DNA of 53,913 nt from Rhodobacter ferrooxidans (GCF_000176015.1 NZ_ACYY01000023.1:1-53913); one strand, 5' to 3'; shown: positions 30,175 through 39,905, counted from the stretch's first letter. A program made the numbers and translations. The notes: a model not told the origin generated them from the sequence alone.

Positions 30175-31236
30175 ATGACCCCCACCCGCGACACCGTTCT
30201 GGCCGCTCTTGCCCGTATTCCGCTGCCCGGTGGTGGCGACCTTGTGTCGCGCGATCTGATTCGGGCGCTGGTGGTGGACGGCGGGCAGGTGCGCTTTGTG
30301 ATCGAGGCCGAAAGCCCCGACCAGGCGCGGGCGCTGGAAGGCGTGCAGGCCCAGGCCGAGGCGGCGTTGCGGGCGCTGCCGGGCATCAGTTCGGTGCAGG
30401 TGGTGATGACCGCGCATGGGCCTGCGGCCCCCAGTCTGAAGATCGGCCAGCACCCCACAGCGCAACCCGCCGGGCCGCAGCCGATTGCCGGCATCGACCG
30501 GATCATCGCCGTGGGCTCCGGCAAGGGCGGGGTGGGCAAATCCACCGTCTCGTCCAACCTGGCGGTGGCGCTGGCGCGTCAGGGGCGGCGCGTTGGCCTG
30601 CTGGATGCCGATATTTATGGCCCCAGCCAGCCGCGGATGATGGGGGTTTCCAAGCGCCCGGTCAGCCCGGATGGCCAGACCATCATTCCGCTGATGGCGC
30701 ATGGCGTCGCCATGATGTCGATCGGGCTGATGCTGCGCGAGGACGAGGCGGTGATCTGGCGCGGCCCGATGATCATGGGGGCGTTGCAGCAACTGCTGAC
30801 CCAGGTGCAATGGGGCAAGCTGGATGTGCTGATCATCGACCTGCCGCCCGGCACCGGCGACATCCAGTTGAGCCTTTGCCAGCGCACGCATCTGACCGGG
30901 GCGATCATCGTTTCCACCCCGCAGGACGTGGCGCTTCTGGACGCGCGCAAGGCGCTGGACATGTTCCAGAAGCTGAAAACCCCGGTGCTGGGGCTGATCG
31001 AGAACATGTCATCTTATATCTGCCCCAACTGCGGCCATGAGGCGCATATCTTCGGCCATGGCGGCGTGGCGACCGAGGCGGCGAAACAGGGCCTGCCGTT
31101 CCTGGGCGAGTTGCCTCTGGCGCTGGAGGTGCGGGTGGCGGGCGATGCCGGCACGCCGGTGGCGGCAGGCGAAGGGCCGCTGGCCGAGGCTTACGGGCGG
31201 CTGGCCGCACGGCTGGTGGCGGGCGGCATGGCCTGA
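30175..31236 (+). CDS. mrp: Mrp/ApbC (Nbp35) iron-sulfur carrier ATPase
   Basis: The 353-residue protein has an N-terminal MIP18/DUF59 domain (about 1-80) and a P-loop domain with the deviant Walker [12 protein letters not shown] near residue 112. The motif [14 protein letters not shown] holds the C-x2-C pair that bridges an Fe-S cluster between subunits. It transfers Fe-S clusters to apo-proteins. ATG 30175 has AAGGAG 6 nt upstream; an in-frame ATG at 30136 precedes that site and is less likely. The 288-bp spacer to ccaF1 holds the promoters of both genes. A terminator follows. Confidence 0.94.
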   Translation: MTPTRDTVLAALARIPLPGGGDLVSRDLIRALVVDGGQVRFVIEAESPDQARALEGVQAQAEAALRALPGISSVQVVMTAHGPAAPSLKIGQHPTAQPAGPQPIAGIDRIIAVGSGKGGVGKSTVSSNLAVALARQGRRVGLLDADIYGPSQPRMMGVSKRPVSPDGQTIIPLMAHGVAMMSIGLMLREDEAVIWRGPMIMGALQQLLTQVQWGKLDVLIIDLPPGTGDIQLSLCQRTHLTGAIIVSTPQDVALLDARKALDMFQKLKTPVLGLIENMSSYICPNCGHEAHIFGHGGVATEAAKQGLPFLGELPLALEVRVAGDAGTPVAAGEGPLAEAYGRLAARLVAGGMA

Positions 31237-31277
31237 GCCGGCAATTTCCGAATCACCTGAACCCTGAAAACGTTGCG

Positions 31278-31303
31278 AAACCCGGGTCTTGGCCCGGGTT
31301 TTT
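31278..31303 (+). terminator. intrinsic terminator of mrp
   Basis: A perfect 9-bp stem AAACCCGGG/CCCGGGTTT with a 6-nt loop is followed by further T residues, 42 nt after the mrp stop. Confidence 0.88.
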
Positions 31304-31510
31304 CATGTTGCGGGGGGGGCGGCAGGCCGCCCAAACGGCGGCGGTGAAGATTTTTTCATCCCGGTGTCCTCGGCTACAGCCCCGATCACGCCACCATATC
31401 TGGTAGGTCACGAAGCCGTGTTTCGCCAGAATTAGCGGCCTGCACACACAAGATGCTGCGCGTCAGCCCGTTCTGAAACAAGATATCCCGGTTTGGCCCA
31501 CAAAATGGGA

Positions 31511-31539
31511 TTGATTACCATGAAATACCATGTCATTCC
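31511..31539 (+). promoter_or_regulatory. candidate promoter of the dcw leader (UpsM)
   Basis: TTGATT (31511-31516) and CATTCC (31534-31539) are 17 nt apart, the same TTG-N17-CAT arrangement as ahead of ccaF1. A start near 31546 would give a leader of about 260 nt to the mraZ GTG. Between the two boxes lies a near-direct repeat, ACCATGAAAT and ACCATGTCAT (31518-31537), that could bind a regulator. 31304-31510 contains no recognisable gene. Confidence 0.4.
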
Positions 31540-31545
31540 TTTCCC

Positions 31546-31760
31546 TACGGAGATGAGGGCGAGCTTGACACAAGAAGGGGCGACCAAGACCCCAAGGCAA
31601 AACGTCAGGTTTCATACAGGCACTTGCTTTCATTGAACAAAGAGATCCGGCGCGCGGCGAGCAGACATCTCCCCCAGGTGGCGTGCGCAGTCGGACAAAC
31701 CCAGCGATGGGACAGGACGGCGGATTGAGCAGTGGCAGCCGCTCAATCCGCCGATTTCCG
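31546..31760 (+). ncRNA. UpsM-like small RNA from the dcw 5' leader
   Basis: In R. sphaeroides the dcw cluster is preceded by an extended leader from which the abundant sRNA UpsM (about 200 nt) is made by partial termination upstream of mraZ. Here the same position holds a non-coding stretch of that length ending in a strong hairpin (31718-31753). The 5' end is estimated from the candidate promoter; primary-sequence identity to UpsM was not checked. Confidence 0.55.
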
Positions 31761-31764
31761 TTTC
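31718..31764 (+). terminator. leader hairpin / partial terminator upstream of mraZ
   Basis: A perfect 13-bp inverted repeat (31718-31730 and 31741-31753) with a 10-nt loop is followed by ATTTCCGTTTC. The interrupted T run would give incomplete termination, which suits a leader that must also feed the whole dcw operon. It ends 29 nt before the mraZ ribosome-binding site. Confidence 0.7.
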
Positions 31765-31807
31765 AGGGCCGGGAAAAGGCAGTTTGGTTCACAAGGAGCG
31801 CGGACAA

Positions 31808-32314
31808 GTGGCGCGCAGTTTCGTCGGCAGTTTTGATCAGGTCGTGGACGGAAAGGGCAGGGTGTCGATCCCGGCCGCGTTCCGCCGCGTGATCGAACAG
31901 GGCGACAGTGAACGCAAGGATGGGGAAAAGCCAACGGTCTATATCGCCTATGGCGAGCCGGGGCGGGCCTATCTCGAAGGCTATTCCGCCGACGGGCTGG
32001 CCGAATTGCAGGCCCAGGTCAACGATCTGCCCTATGATTTCGATGGCCGCGAGGCGATGGAAGACCTGTATTTCACCAACGTGATGGAAGCGCAGCTGGA
32101 TGACACCGGGCGCATCGTGCTGACGCAGGTGCTGCGCGACAAGATCGGCCTGCACGACAAGGCGATGTTTGTCGCCAAGGGCTCGCGCTTCGAGATCTGG
32201 GAACCCGAGACCTACACCGTGCAGCGTGGCAACCGCACCCGCGATTATCTGCAAGCCAAGGGCCCGAACTTCAACCCGCGCGCCCTGCTGGCGGCGGCAG
32301 TCCGGGCGAAATGA
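31808..32314 (+). CDS. mraZ: MraZ transcriptional regulator of the dcw cluster
   Basis: The 168-residue protein has the duplicated AbrB-like MraZ fold, with the first half [23 protein letters not shown] and the second half [24 protein letters not shown]. In E. coli MraZ binds TGGG repeats ahead of its own gene and represses dcw. I see only a single TGGGA in the leader here. GTG 31808 is used, with AAGGAG 9 nt upstream; an ATG at 31784 lies before that site. The stop overlaps the rsmH start by 4 nt. Confidence 0.93.
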   Translation: MARSFVGSFDQVVDGKGRVSIPAAFRRVIEQGDSERKDGEKPTVYIAYGEPGRAYLEGYSADGLAELQAQVNDLPYDFDGREAMEDLYFTNVMEAQLDDTGRIVLTQVLRDKIGLHDKAMFVAKGSRFEIWEPETYTVQRGNRTRDYLQAKGPNFNPRALLAAAVRAK

Positions 32315-33315
32315 TGGCCGGGATTGCACCCGCCGCTCCGCATGTCCCGGTCCTGTTGCGCCCGTTGCTGGCGGCGGTGGCGCCGGTGCAGGGGGTCTGG
32401 CTGGATGGCACCTTTGGCGCCGGTGGCTATGCCCGCGGGTTGCTGGCGGCAGGGGCGGCCAAGGTGATCGGCATCGACCGCGACCCCCTCGCGCTGCAAA
32501 TGGCTGCCGCTTGGGCCGGGGAATACGGCGACCGGCTGCGGCTGGTGGCAGGCAATTTCTCGGAACTGGATGTGCTGGCGGGCGAGCCGCTGGATGGCAT
32601 CGTGCTCGATCTGGGCGTGTCGTCGATGCAGCTTGATCTGCCCGAGCGCGGGTTTTCTTTCCTGCGCGATGGGCCGCTGGACATGCGGATGAGCCAGCAG
32701 GGCGACAGTGCGGCGGATATCGTGAACGCCACCGAGGAAGGGGCGTTGGCCGATATCCTTTATACCTATGGCGAGGAACGCGCCTCGCGCCGGATCGCCA
32801 AGGCGATCGTGGCGGCGCGGGCGATTGCGCCGATCACCACCACCCTGCGGCTGGCCGAGATCGTGGCGGGCTGTCTGCCGCGCCCGAAACCGGGGCAAAG
32901 CCACGCCGCCACCCGCAGCTTTCAGGCGATCCGCATCGCGGTGAACACCGAATTTTCCGAACTGGTCGAAGGGCTTGCCGCCGCCGAGCGGGCGCTGAAG
33001 CCGGGCGGCCTGCTGGCGGTTGTCACCTTTCACAGCCTTGAAGATCGCATCGTCAAGCGGTTCTTCCAGTTGCGATCCGGCAACGAGGCCAATGCCAACC
33101 GCTATGCCCCGGCCAAGGCCGAAGACGCGCCGCGCTTTGATCTGGTCACCCGCCGCGCCGTGGCCCCCGATGACGCCGAACTGGCGGAAAACCCCCGCGC
33201 ACGGTCGGCCAAGCTGCGCGTCGGCCGCCGCACCGAGGCGCCTGCGGGCACCTCTGACCCCGCCGCGCTTGGCGTGCCGATGATCCGACCGACCAGACCG
33301 AAAGGACGCCACTGA
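32311..33315 (+). CDS. rsmH: 16S rRNA m4C1402 methyltransferase
   Basis: The 334-residue enzyme N4-methylates C1402 of 16S rRNA. It has [19 protein letters not shown] at the N-terminus, the SAM loop [14 protein letters not shown], the family motif [22 protein letters not shown], and [16 protein letters not shown] near residue 235. The C-terminal Arg/Lys-rich tail is typical. Start overlaps mraZ (ATGA) and the stop overlaps ftsL by 1 nt, so the group is translationally coupled. Confidence 0.96.
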   Translation: MMAGIAPAAPHVPVLLRPLLAAVAPVQGVWLDGTFGAGGYARGLLAAGAAKVIGIDRDPLALQMAAAWAGEYGDRLRLVAGNFSELDVLAGEPLDGIVLDLGVSSMQLDLPERGFSFLRDGPLDMRMSQQGDSAADIVNATEEGALADILYTYGEERASRRIAKAIVAARAIAPITTTLRLAEIVAGCLPRPKPGQSHAATRSFQAIRIAVNTEFSELVEGLAAAERALKPGGLLAVVTFHSLEDRIVKRFFQLRSGNEANANRYAPAKAEDAPRFDLVTRRAVAPDDAELAENPRARSAKLRVGRRTEAPAGTSDPAALGVPMIRPTRPKGRH

Positions 33316-33668
33316 TGCGGCCGCTGCTTTATCTTGCCACCTTCCTTGCGGTGATCGGCTGCGCCTTCTGGGCCTACCGCGAGAACTATGCCACGCAAGC
33401 CGCCCTGAAGGACGTGAGCCGCCTGCAGGCCGAAATTGCCGACCTGCGCGATGCGCTGACGATCCAGCGGGCCGAATGGGCCTATCTGAACCGCCCCGAC
33501 CGGCTGCGCGAGCTGACCACCATCAACTTCGACCGGCTTGGCCTGCTGCCGCTGGAACCCACCCAATTTGGCCAGACCGGGCAGGTGGCCTATCCCGCCC
33601 CCGACGTTCCGGTGCTGCTGGACACCTCGCCCGTTGATACTTCCGGCACACAGGAGAGCTTTCCGTGA
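33315..33668 (+). CDS. ftsL: cell division protein FtsL
   Basis: This 117-residue bitopic protein has a membrane helix at about residues 2-19, then a coiled coil (AALKDVSRLQAEIADLRDAL, residues about 31-50) and LNRPDRLRELTTINFDRLGL, the conserved end of the periplasmic leucine zipper region. It links FtsQ/FtsB with FtsW/FtsI. Recognised by architecture and place between rsmH and ftsI. The stop overlaps the ftsI GTG by 4 nt. Confidence 0.9.
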   Translation: MRPLLYLATFLAVIGCAFWAYRENYATQAALKDVSRLQAEIADLRDALTIQRAEWAYLNRPDRLRELTTINFDRLGLLPLEPTQFGQTGQVAYPAPDVPVLLDTSPVDTSGTQESFP

Positions 33669-35452
33669 CCCGCACGCCGCTGCGCCCGCTGGCGCGTATC
33701 CTGTCCGCCCGTGCCGCCGGTGAAAACCCGGACGTGATCGAGCGCGAGAATCTGGCTCAGCGCCACGAGGCGATGCGCACCCGCACCCGTGGCCGGGCCG
33801 AGGGGCGGCTGCTGATTCTGGGGTTCGCGTTTCTGGCGGCCTTCGGGCTGATCGGGATGCGGATGGGCGCACTGGCCACCGCCACCGCCGCCGAGCCGCA
33901 ACTGGCCTCTTCGGGCACGGAAATTCTGGCGCAGCGCGCCGATATCACCGACCGCAATGGCCGGATTCTGGCCACCAACCTGATGACCAACTCGCTTTAC
34001 GTCCAGCCCAAGGACATGGTCGATCCGGCCCGGGTGGCGGCAGAGCTGGCGCAGATTTTCCCCGATCTGGATGCCGCCGCGCTGGAGCGCCGTTTCACCG
34101 ATGGCCGCAGCTTCATGTGGGTGCGCAAGGTGTTGTCGCCCGAACAGCAGCAACAGGTGCACGAGATCGGTGACCCCGGCCTTTTGTTCGGCCCGCGCGA
34201 GATGCGGCTTTATCCCAACGGTCGGCTGGCGGCGCATGTGCTGGGCGGCGCCAGTTTCGGTGCCGAGGGCGTGGATTCGGCAGAAGTGATTGGCACCGCC
34301 GGTGTGGAAAAGGCGCTGGACGCGCGGCTGCGTGACCCCGCGCAGGCTGGCGCGCCGCTGGCGCTTTCCATCGACCTGACGGTGCAGGCGGCCACGCAGG
34401 AAGTGCTGGAAGCCGGCATGAAGATGATGAACGCCAAGGGTGCCGCCGCCATCCTGATGGACGTGCACACCGGCGAAGTGCTGTCGATGGTGTCGCTGCC
34501 GGATTTCGACCCCAACGACCGGCCGCAGCCGCTGTTGACCGGCGACCCCGGCGACAGCCCGCTGTTCAACCGCGCGGTGCAGGGGGTTTACGAGCTTGGT
34601 TCGACCTTCAAGATCTTCGCCGTGGCGCAGGCGATGGACCTGGGGCTGGTGAACCCCGAAACCATGGTCGATGCCAAGGCGCCGATGTATTGGGGCAAGT
34701 TCAAGATCAACGAATTCGAGGGCCACAACTATGGCCCGCTGCTGTCGGTGACCGAGGTCATCGTGAAATCCTCCAACGTTGGCGCGGCGCATATCGCCAT
34801 GCAGATCGGCGGTTTGCGGCAGCAGGCGTTCTTCAAATCGCTGGGGCTGTTCGATGCCACGCCGGTGGAGCTGGTCGAGGCGCCGGGCGCCAAGCCGCTG
34901 ATCCCGTCGAAATGGCCAGAGATTGTGACGATTACAACGGCTTACGGCCACGGCATGTCTGACAGCCCGATGCATCTGGCCGCCGCCTATGCCGCCATCG
35001 CCAATGGCGGGCTTGCGGTGAAGCCGACGCTTTTGCGCCGCGATGCCCCGCTGCAGGCCGAGCGGATCATGTCGGAAACCGCCGCCCGTGCTGCCGTTTC
35101 CATGCTGCGGCAGGTGGTGACGCGCGGCACCGCCAGTCTGGGCGACGTGCCCGGCTATGCGGTGGGCGGCAAGACCGGCACCGCCGACAAGCCCAAGCCC
35201 ACGGGCGGCTATTACAAGGACAAGGTGGTGAACACCTTCGCCAGCATGTTCCCGACCAACGACCCGAAATATGTGCTGATCGTGACGCTGGACGAGCCGG
35301 TGGAAACCTCTGGCCCCAAGCCGCGTCGCACCGCGGGCTGGACCGCCGTGCCGGTGGCCGCCGAGATCATCCGCCGCACCGCCCCGTTGCTGGGCCTGCG
35401 CCCCGAGATTGAACTTGGGGCCCCGGATGGGCTAGTAGCCGTCAACAACTGA
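33665..35452 (+). CDS. ftsI: division-specific peptidoglycan transpeptidase (PBP3)
   Basis: The 595-residue class B penicillin-binding protein cross-links septal murein. A cytoplasmic basic N-terminus and membrane helix (about 48-70) are followed by a dimerisation domain (ADITDRNGRILATNL) and transpeptidase domain with the catalytic triad motifs S313-TFK, S369-SN and K503-TG. The start is GTG 33665, coupled to ftsL. Spacing to murE is 11 nt. Length and motifs are complete, so it should be active and beta-lactam-sensitive. Confidence 0.96.
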   Translation: MTRTPLRPLARILSARAAGENPDVIERENLAQRHEAMRTRTRGRAEGRLLILGFAFLAAFGLIGMRMGALATATAAEPQLASSGTEILAQRADITDRNGRILATNLMTNSLYVQPKDMVDPARVAAELAQIFPDLDAAALERRFTDGRSFMWVRKVLSPEQQQQVHEIGDPGLLFGPREMRLYPNGRLAAHVLGGASFGAEGVDSAEVIGTAGVEKALDARLRDPAQAGAPLALSIDLTVQAATQEVLEAGMKMMNAKGAAAILMDVHTGEVLSMVSLPDFDPNDRPQPLLTGDPGDSPLFNRAVQGVYELGSTFKIFAVAQAMDLGLVNPETMVDAKAPMYWGKFKINEFEGHNYGPLLSVTEVIVKSSNVGAAHIAMQIGGLRQQAFFKSLGLFDATPVELVEAPGAKPLIPSKWPEIVTITTAYGHGMSDSPMHLAAAYAAIANGGLAVKPTLLRRDAPLQAERIMSETAARAAVSMLRQVVTRGTASLGDVPGYAVGGKTGTADKPKPTGGYYKDKVVNTFASMFPTNDPKYVLIVTLDEPVETSGPKPRRTAGWTAVPVAAEIIRRTAPLLGLRPEIELGAPDGLVAVNN

Positions 35453-35463
35453 ATGGGGCGGCA

Positions 35464-36945
35464 ATGGCGGATCAGGTCAAGACACTCGCAGACCTTGGCC
35501 TGACGGCCAAAGCCGGGCAAGAGGCGCGGATCACCGGCCTTGCGGTGGACAGCCGGGCGGTGAAGCCGGGGTTCCTGTTTGCCGCACTTCCGGGGGTGAA
35601 GGCGCATGGCGGCGAATTCATCCAGTATGCGCTGCGCATGGGGGCTTCGGCGGTGCTGACCGATGTCGAGGGCGCGAAGATTGCCGATGACGTGCTGGCG
35701 GGCAGTTCGGCGGCGCTGGTCGTGGCACAAGACCCGCGGCAGGCGCTGGCCTGGGCGGCGGCGCTGTGGTTCGGCGCGCAGCCCGAAACCATGGTCGGCG
35801 TCACCGGCACCAACGGCAAGACCTCGGTCGCCACCTTTACCCGGCAGATCTGGTCCGCCCTTGGCCATGCCGCCATCAACATCGGCACCACCGGCGTCGA
35901 GGGCGCATGGGAGGCCCCCAGCCTGCACACAACGCCCGAGCCGATCACCCTGCACCGCCTGCTGGCGGATGCCGCGGCGGCGGGTGTGACCCATGCGGCG
36001 ATGGAGGCCTCCTCCCACGGTCTTGACCAGCGCCGCCTTGACGGGGTGCGGCTGAAAGCTGCGGGTTTCACCAATTTCACCCAGGACCATCTGGATTATC
36101 ACGGCACCTTTGACGCCTATTTCGCAGCCAAGGCGGGCCTGTTCACCCGCATCCTGCCCGATGACGGCACCGCGGTGATCAACCTCAACGACCCGCGCGG
36201 TGCCGAGATAGCCTTGCTGGCGGCAGAACGTGGCCAGCGGCTGATCAGTGTCGGCCATGGCAAGGTGTGTGACTTGCAGATCGCGGGCCAGCGGTTCGAC
36301 GCCACCGGGCAGGACGTGCGTTATCTGTGGCAGGGCCAGCCGCATCAGGTGCGACTGAACCTGATCGGCGGCTTTCAGGCCGAGAATGTGGCGCTGGCGG
36401 CGGGGCTGGCGATTGGTTCCGGTGCGCCTGCGGGCGACGTGTTCGCGGTGCTGCCACGGCTGGAAGGCGTGCGCGGCCGGATGCAGCTTGCCGCCACCCG
36501 CCGCAACGGCGCCTCGGTCTTCGTCGATTACGCCCATACGCCGGATGCCATCGCCACGGCTTTGAAAGCCCTGCGCCCGCATGTGATGGGCCGCATCGTC
36601 GTGGTGTTCGGCGCCGGGGGCGACCGCGATACCACGAAACGCCCGCTGATGGGGCAGGCGGCGCGCGAACATGCCGATGTGCTGTATGTGACCGACGACA
36701 ACCCGCGATCCGAAGACCCAGCCACGATCCGCGCGGCGATCATGGCCGCCTGTCCCGAGGCCAACGAGGTTGGCGACCGCGCCGAGGCGATCCTGCGCGG
36801 CGTCGATGCGCTGGGGCCGGGCGACGCTTTGCTGGTGGCGGGCAAGGGGCACGAGTCCGGTCAGGTGATCAAGGGCGATGTCTATCCCTTTGATGATGTT
36901 GAACAAGCCTCGATTGCCGTGGCCGCTTTGGATGGGATGATCTGA
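35464..36945 (+). CDS. murE: UDP-MurNAc-L-Ala-D-Glu: meso-diaminopimelate ligase
   Basis: The 493-residue Mur ligase adds the third residue of the stem peptide. It has the ATP loop VGVTGTNGKTSVATF near residue 111, the carbamylated-lysine region, and DNPRSEDP near residue 415. The DNPR box marks meso-DAP rather than lysine specificity, as expected for a Gram-negative. The stop overlaps murF by 1 nt. Confidence 0.96.
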   Translation: MADQVKTLADLGLTAKAGQEARITGLAVDSRAVKPGFLFAALPGVKAHGGEFIQYALRMGASAVLTDVEGAKIADDVLAGSSAALVVAQDPRQALAWAAALWFGAQPETMVGVTGTNGKTSVATFTRQIWSALGHAAINIGTTGVEGAWEAPSLHTTPEPITLHRLLADAAAAGVTHAAMEASSHGLDQRRLDGVRLKAAGFTNFTQDHLDYHGTFDAYFAAKAGLFTRILPDDGTAVINLNDPRGAEIALLAAERGQRLISVGHGKVCDLQIAGQRFDATGQDVRYLWQGQPHQVRLNLIGGFQAENVALAAGLAIGSGAPAGDVFAVLPRLEGVRGRMQLAATRRNGASVFVDYAHTPDAIATALKALRPHVMGRIVVVFGAGGDRDTTKRPLMGQAAREHADVLYVTDDNPRSEDPATIRAAIMAACPEANEVGDRAEAILRGVDALGPGDALLVAGKGHESGQVIKGDVYPFDDVEQASIAVAALDGMI

Positions 36946-38381
36946 TGGCCCCGCTCTGGACCAGCACCGATGCCGCCACCGCCACCGGAGGTCGCAGCAC
37001 GACCGTTTGGCAGGCCCATGGCGTGTCGATCGACACCCGCACCCTGCAACCCGGCGATCTGTTCGTGGCGCTGAAGGATGTCCGCGACGGCCATGATTTC
37101 GTGGCCGCAGCCCTCGCAAAGGGCGCCGCTGCGGCGCTGGTGTCCCGCATCCCCGAGGGCGTGGCCGCCAATGCACCGCTGCTGATCGTGCCCGATGTTC
37201 TGGCCGGGCTGGAGGCTTTGGGCCGGGCCGGGCGGGCGCGGGCGCGGGCGCGGGTGATCGGGGTTACAGGGTCTGTCGGCAAGACCTCGACCAAGGAAAT
37301 GCTGCGCTGCATGTTGCTGGGCCAAGGCTCGGTGCATGCCGCCGAGGCCAGCTACAACAACCACTGGGGCGTGCCGCTGACCCTCGCCCGCCTTCCCGCC
37401 ACCGCCGATTTCGCGGTGATCGAGATCGGCATGAACCACCCCGGCGAGATCGCCCCCTTGGCCCGGATGGCGCGGCTGCATGTGGCGCTGATCACCACCA
37501 TCGCCACGGCGCATCTGGCGGCGTTTGACGGGCTGGAGGGCATCGCCCGCGAAAAGGCCACGATTATTCAGGGGCTGGAGCCGGGCGGCATCGCCGTGCT
37601 GCCCACCGATCTGGCGGTGTCGCCCGTGCTGCTGCGGGCGGCCAGCGCCGTGCGCAGCCTGACCTTCGGCACCGCCAAATCCGCCGATTTCCAGATGCTC
37701 GACGTCACGCTGACCGCGGATGCCACCATCGTGCAGGCCAGCCACCACGGCGCGCGCCGGCTGCTGAAACTCTCGGCCCCCGGACGGCATTTCGCGATGA
37801 ACGCCATGGGCTGCCTTGCGGTGGCCGAAGCCCTGAGCCTCGATCCCACCATCGCCACCCATGACCTTGGCCGCTGGCAACCGCCCGCAGGCCGTGGCAT
37901 GCGCGAGCGCATCGTGCTGGACGCGGTGGATGATCTGTCGTTCGAGCTGATCGACGACGCCTATAACGCCAACCCCGCCAGCCTTGCCGCGGCTTTGGAA
38001 GTGCTTGCCGCCAGCCAACCCACCGATGGCGTCGGCCGCATCCAGCATGGCCGCCGCATCGCCATTCTGGGCGACATGCTGGAGCTTGGCGAGGGCGAGG
38101 CCGCCCTGCATGTGGCGGTGGCCGCCAACCCGCATCTGGCGGCGATCTCGACCATCCACTGCGTCGGCCCGCTGATGCGCGGGCTTCACGACGCCCTGCC
38201 CAAGCGCCAACGCGGCGAGTGGGTGGCCACCGCACCGGAACTGCTCGCCCGCGCAGCAACGCTGGTTGACGCCGGGGATATCGTGCTGGTCAAGGGCTCG
38301 AAGGGCATCAAGGTCAGTCTGATGGTTGACGGCTTGCGCAAACTGGGGCAGGTCAGCCCGAAAACCCGAGGGGCAGAGTAG
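36945..38381 (+). CDS. murF: UDP-MurNAc-tripeptide: D-Ala-D-Ala ligase
   Basis: The 478-residue Mur ligase attaches D-Ala-D-Ala, the last cytoplasmic peptide step. The ATP loop is GVTGSVGKTSTKEML near residue 107, followed by AEASYNNHWGVPLTLARLP and EIGMNHPGEIAPLARMA. In the C-terminal domain DDAYNANPASLAAALEVL is typical of MurF. It starts within the murE stop, and mraY follows without a gap. Confidence 0.96.
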   Translation: MAPLWTSTDAATATGGRSTTVWQAHGVSIDTRTLQPGDLFVALKDVRDGHDFVAAALAKGAAAALVSRIPEGVAANAPLLIVPDVLAGLEALGRAGRARARARVIGVTGSVGKTSTKEMLRCMLLGQGSVHAAEASYNNHWGVPLTLARLPATADFAVIEIGMNHPGEIAPLARMARLHVALITTIATAHLAAFDGLEGIAREKATIIQGLEPGGIAVLPTDLAVSPVLLRAASAVRSLTFGTAKSADFQMLDVTLTADATIVQASHHGARRLLKLSAPGRHFAMNAMGCLAVAEALSLDPTIATHDLGRWQPPAGRGMRERIVLDAVDDLSFELIDDAYNANPASLAAALEVLAASQPTDGVGRIQHGRRIAILGDMLELGEGEAALHVAVAANPHLAAISTIHCVGPLMRGLHDALPKRQRGEWVATAPELLARAATLVDAGDIVLVKGSKGIKVSLMVDGLRKLGQVSPKTRGAE

Positions 38382-39464
38382 ATGTTTTATTGGCTGACCG
38401 CGTTTTCCGATGGCGGCGATTTTTTCAACCTGTTCCGCTATATCACCTTCCGTGCCGGGGCGGCCTTTGCCACCTCGCTGATCTTCGGCTTCATCTTCGG
38501 GCTGCCGCTGATCAACCTGTTGCGCCGCAAGCAGGGCAAGGGCCAACCGATCCGTGACGACGGCCCGGCCAGCCATTTCGCCAAGGCGGGCACGCCGACC
38601 ATGGGCGGTCTGCTGATCCTGTCGGCGCTGTTGTTTTCCACCCTGCTCTGGGCGCGGCTGGACAACCCTTACGTCTGGATCGTGCTTCTGGTGACGCTGG
38701 CCTTCGGGCTGATCGGCTTTGCCGACGACTATGCCAAGGTCACCAAGCAGAACACCAAGGGCGTCAGTGGCCGCATCCGGATGCTGCTGGGGCTGCTGAT
38801 CGCCGGGCTTGCCGCCTATGCCGCCTCCAGCTTCCACCCCGAGGGGCTGACCAACCAACTGGCGCTGCCGTTCTTCAAGGATGCGCTGATCAATCTGGGC
38901 ATCCTGTTCGTGCCCTTCGGGATGATCGTGATCGTCGGCGCCGCCAATGCGGTCAACCTGACCGACGGGCTGGACGGCCTTGCGATCATGCCGGTGATGA
39001 TCGCCGCGGGCACGCTGGGGGCGATTGCCTATGTCGTGGGCAACTTCAACTTCACCGAATACCTCGGGGTCTATTACGTCCCCGGCACCGGCGAGCTGCT
39101 GGTGTTCTGTGCGGCGCTGTTCGGCGGCGGTCTGGGGTTCCTGTGGTATAACGCCCCCCCCGCCGCGGTGTTCATGGGCGACACCGGGTCGCTGGCGCTG
39201 GGCGGCGCGCTGGGCGCCATCGCCGTCTGTACCAAGCACGAGATCGTGCTGGCCATCGTCGGCGGCCTGTTCGTGGTCGAGGCGATGTCGGTGATCATCC
39301 AGGTGCTGTATTTCAAGAAAACCGGCAAACGGGTGTTCCTGATGGCGCCAATCCACCACCATTTCGAAAAGAAGGGCTGGGCCGAGCCGCAGATCGTGAT
39401 CCGCTTCTGGATCATCAGCCTGATCCTGGCGATGATTGGCCTCGCCACGCTGAAGGTGCGGTGA
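38382..39464 (+). CDS. mraY: phospho-MurNAc-pentapeptide transferase
   Basis: The 360-residue enzyme with 10 membrane helices transfers phospho-MurNAc-pentapeptide to undecaprenyl phosphate, giving lipid I. Catalytic aspartates appear in [15 protein letters not shown] (the Asp-Asp pair) and [10 protein letters not shown]; the histidine motif is [12 protein letters not shown]. The ATG directly follows the murF stop. The normal next gene, murD, begins 2.1 kb further on because two other genes are inserted. Confidence 0.97.
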   Translation: MFYWLTAFSDGGDFFNLFRYITFRAGAAFATSLIFGFIFGLPLINLLRRKQGKGQPIRDDGPASHFAKAGTPTMGGLLILSALLFSTLLWARLDNPYVWIVLLVTLAFGLIGFADDYAKVTKQNTKGVSGRIRMLLGLLIAGLAAYAASSFHPEGLTNQLALPFFKDALINLGILFVPFGMIVIVGAANAVNLTDGLDGLAIMPVMIAAGTLGAIAYVVGNFNFTEYLGVYYVPGTGELLVFCAALFGGGLGFLWYNAPPAAVFMGDTGSLALGGALGAIAVCTKHEIVLAIVGGLFVVEAMSVIIQVLYFKKTGKRVFLMAPIHHHFEKKGWAEPQIVIRFWIISLILAMIGLATLKVR

Positions 39465-39571
39465 TCTGCCGCCGCTTTGGCTGCCCTTCCGGGGCCGGTC
39501 AAGCGGCTGGATCAAACCGGCGAAATAAATTCGCGCCTAGCCTGACCTCACCCAATCAGAGAGGATCAGGC

Positions 39572-39790
39572 ATGACTCATTCGAAAAATCTGCGGCTTGC
39601 CGGGGCGGCACTGGCCATCGGGCTGACGCTGGCCGGGGCGGCGCGGGCCGAGCCCAGTTGCACCGACTGGATGGATCAGGGCAACGGCACCTCGTGGAAA
39701 ACCTGCGTCAACGACGACGGCTCGCAGCACTGCTACAGCGTCAACAACGCGGCGAGCAGCACCGCGTCCGAGGTCAGTTGCTCGCAGTAG
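39572..39790 (+). CDS. small secreted cysteine-containing protein, unknown
   Basis: The 72-residue product has a signal peptide (about 25 residues, cleavage likely after AARA). The mature part of about 47 residues is rich in Ser, Asn and Asp, with four cysteines (SCTDW, KTCVN, QHCYS, VSCSQ) likely to form two disulfides. I recognise no family. ATG 39572 has GAGAGGA upstream; the frame extends back to 39461 over the mraY end but lacks signal-peptide sense. It lies in the dcw cluster between mraY and murD, and a dispersed element follows 53 nt after the stop. Confidence 0.75.
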   Translation: MTHSKNLRLAGAALAIGLTLAGAARAEPSCTDWMDQGNGTSWKTCVNDDGSQHCYSVNNAASSTASEVSCSQ

Positions 39791-39843
39791 CACCCCAGGG
39801 GGCGTCGGTGCGGTAAACCACACCAGCCTGTCGCCCCCATTCA

Positions 39844-39905
39844 CCTTTGCATAAATATCCTCGGGGGTGAGCCCGGCACGGGCGAGGGGGCAGACAGCCC
39901 CCTTC
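39844..39905 (+). repeat. dispersed post-stop element 4, left direct repeat of the mraY-murD cassette
   Basis: CCTTTGC-AT-AAATATCCTCGGGG starts a 62-bp unit with two small hairpins (GCCCG/CGGGC and GGGGGC/GCCCCC). It matches 41434-41495 at 59 of 62 positions in the same orientation. The GC hairpins may terminate transcripts from the small secreted-protein gene. Confidence 0.8.

Noticed and set aside
31304-31510. Hidden gene in the spacer after mrp
   Set aside because: No frame with a ribosome-binding site and coding-like composition; the longest frames are under 70 codons and unconvincing.
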